Positions 5,050-6,114 of a stretch of 6,114 nt of DNA are shown piece after piece. The position numbers were made by a program, and so were the translations under genes. A model generated the notes under the pieces. It saw nothing but the letters and a program-made list of their open reading frames with translations. It had not been told where the DNA came from and searched no databases. Source of the DNA: RGIG1828 sp045546535. Its GTDB lineage: Bacteria; Bacillota; Clostridia; UMGS1810. The stretch is taken from NCBI GenBank assembly GCA_045546535.1, contig JAZQDA010000170.1, forward strand, positions 1 to 6,114, read 5' to 3'. Within the stretch, counting starts at the first letter, position 1; each line of letters begins with the position of its first letter.

Positions 5050-6114
5050 ATGAAAAAATTATCACTGTCCGGCATCCAGCAAAGAATAATAACAATCCTG
5101 ATAGGAGCAGTTGCACTTTTGTGTCTGCTTTTAGTTAGAGTTGCCTGGATTCAAATCTTCGATGGTGAACAGTATAGCCGTGAGGCCGCTATGCAACAGA
5201 CAAAGGATATGGCAATAAGTTCTCACAGAGGAACGATATATGACCGAAACCTTAAACCTTTGGCACAGAGTTCATCTGCGGAAACAGTAACGGTAAACCC
5301 CTCTGCAATAAAGGAGGTTGGCAAAACAAATGAAGTTGCAACAGAACTCAGTGCAATTCTTTCTATGGATAAAGATAAAGTTTATTCTTATCTTGCCAGA
5401 AATTCAAAATATGAGATTGTCAAAAAAAGAATAGACAGAGATCAGGCGGCGAAAATAAGAGAAAAAGCGCTTCCCGGCGTTGTCCTTGTGGAAGATTTCA
5501 AAAGATATTACCCCGGCGGTACGCTCGGTGCTCATGTCATTGGCTTTGTGGGCGAAGACAATCAGGGCCTTGCAGGTATTGAAATGATATATGAAAACTA
5601 CCTCAAAGGTCTTCCGGGTAAAATAATTACTGCACAGAATGCAGTCGGCACAAATATGCCGTACGAATACGAAAAATACATAGACCCCGAAAACGGAATC
5701 AATGTAGTTCTTACACTTGATGAAGTTATACAAAGAAAAACAGAAGATGCACTAAAAAAAGCAGTTGAAAACTATAATGTTGAAAATGGTGCGTCGTGCA
5801 TAATTATGGGAGCCAAAACAGGTGAAATTCTTGCTATGGCGACCTATCCGACCTTTGATTTAAATGACCCTTACACAATAGTTAACGAAACCAAGAGGGA
5901 AGAAATACGAAAAATAGAAGACGATAAAGAGAGACAGCAACAAGCCTCAAACGAACTTAACCGTCAGTGGAGAAATAAAGCCGTGGTTGATTCATATGAA
6001 CCGGGCTCTACATTTAAAGCGATGGTTGCCGCTATGGCTCTTGAAGAAAACCTTGTAAATTTAGGCGAAAACTTTGTGTGCACAGGCTCTGTTCACGTAG
6101 CAAACTATAACATC
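5050..6114 (+). CDS. ftsI: Class B penicillin-binding protein (PBP2/FtsI/SpoVD type), first 355 residues
   Basis: Class B PBPs are membrane-anchored transpeptidases that cross-link peptidoglycan at the division septum (PbpB/FtsI) or, for SpoVD, during spore cortex synthesis. Visible parts are a short cytoplasmic start, one transmembrane helix (about 12-35), the class B signature HRGTIYDRN (59-67), RYYPGGTLGAHVIGFVG (152-168), GLAGIEMIYENYL (173-185), the start of the transpeptidase domain (GAKTGEILAMATYPTFDLNDP, about 254-274) and the active site SxxK with nucleophile S320 and K323 in EPGSTFK. The SxN and KTG motifs lie beyond the window. The QWRNKAVVDSYEPGSTFK stretch is typical of clostridial SpoVD-like proteins. 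ATG 5050 has AAGGAG at 5037-5042. PbpB and SpoVD cannot be separated without the C-terminus, where a PASTA domain count would help. Confidence 0.95.
   Translation, partial: MKKLSLSGIQQRIITILIGAVALLCLLLVRVAWIQIFDGEQYSREAAMQQTKDMAISSHRGTIYDRNLKPLAQSSSAETVTVNPSAIKEVGKTNEVATELSAILSMDKDKVYSYLARNSKYEIVKKRIDRDQAAKIREKALPGVVLVEDFKRYYPGGTLGAHVIGFVGEDNQGLAGIEMIYENYLKGLPGKIITAQNAVGTNMPYEYEKYIDPENGINVVLTLDEVIQRKTEDALKKAVENYNVENGASCIIMGAKTGEILAMATYPTFDLNDPYTIVNETKREEIRKIEDDKERQQQASNELNRQWRNKAVVDSYEPGSTFKAMVAAMALEENLVNLGENFVCTGSVHVANYNI

Noticed and set aside
5404..5733. 109-codon open frame on the - strand within the PBP gene
   Set aside because: Antisense to conserved PBP coding sequence, with no family resemblance.
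1..6114. CRISPR array, transposon, tRNA or rRNA
   Set aside because: I saw no spaced long repeats, no transposase reading frame, and no recognisable tRNA or rRNA sequence on either strand.

Overview
The window comes from an AT-rich, low-GC Gram-positive chromosome, most likely a member of Clostridia (Bacillota). The evidence is gene content and order: RNase Y followed by YmdB, then the start of the dcw (division and cell wall) cluster as mraZ, rsmH, ftsL and a class B penicillin-binding protein. Strong Shine-Dalgarno sequences, GTG and TTG starts, and PBP sequence of the clostridial SpoVD/PbpB type fit this. I cannot name the genus. Every gene I can support lies on the + strand.

Region 1 (1-2759) holds the 3' end of rny (RNase Y), a small hairpin, ymdB (a metallophosphoesterase) and, 18 bp later, a lipoprotein resembling the substrate-binding subunit of peptide ABC transporters. 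ymdB and the lipoprotein gene are probably co-transcribed. Rny-YmdB is a conserved Bacillota pairing; the lipoprotein next to it is less expected, and no permease or ATPase gene accompanies it here.

Region 2 (2760-2979) is a compact control region. Two successive hairpin terminators close the first operon. They are followed by a near-consensus sigma-A promoter (TTGCAA, 17 bp, TATAAT) and four in-phase 10-bp repeats with core AAGTGG, which match the known MraZ operator type. This implies autoregulation of the dcw operon by MraZ.

Region 3 (2980-6114) holds mraZ, rsmH (16S rRNA C1402 N4-methyltransferase), ftsL (divisome membrane protein) and the first 355 codons of a PBP2/FtsI/SpoVD-type transpeptidase, cut by the window edge. 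The first three genes are tightly packed. The PBP gene is separated from ftsL by 194 bp with no convincing gene but several inverted repeats, including a hairpin with a 9-bp stem followed by a T-rich run, which could be an attenuator. Together these genes link a transcriptional regulator, ribosome modification, the septal scaffold and septal (or spore cortex) peptidoglycan synthesis.

I see no mobile element, CRISPR array, tRNA or rRNA, and no convincing new multi-gene system. The most rewarding places for a second look are the MraZ operator and the structured ftsL-PBP gap.
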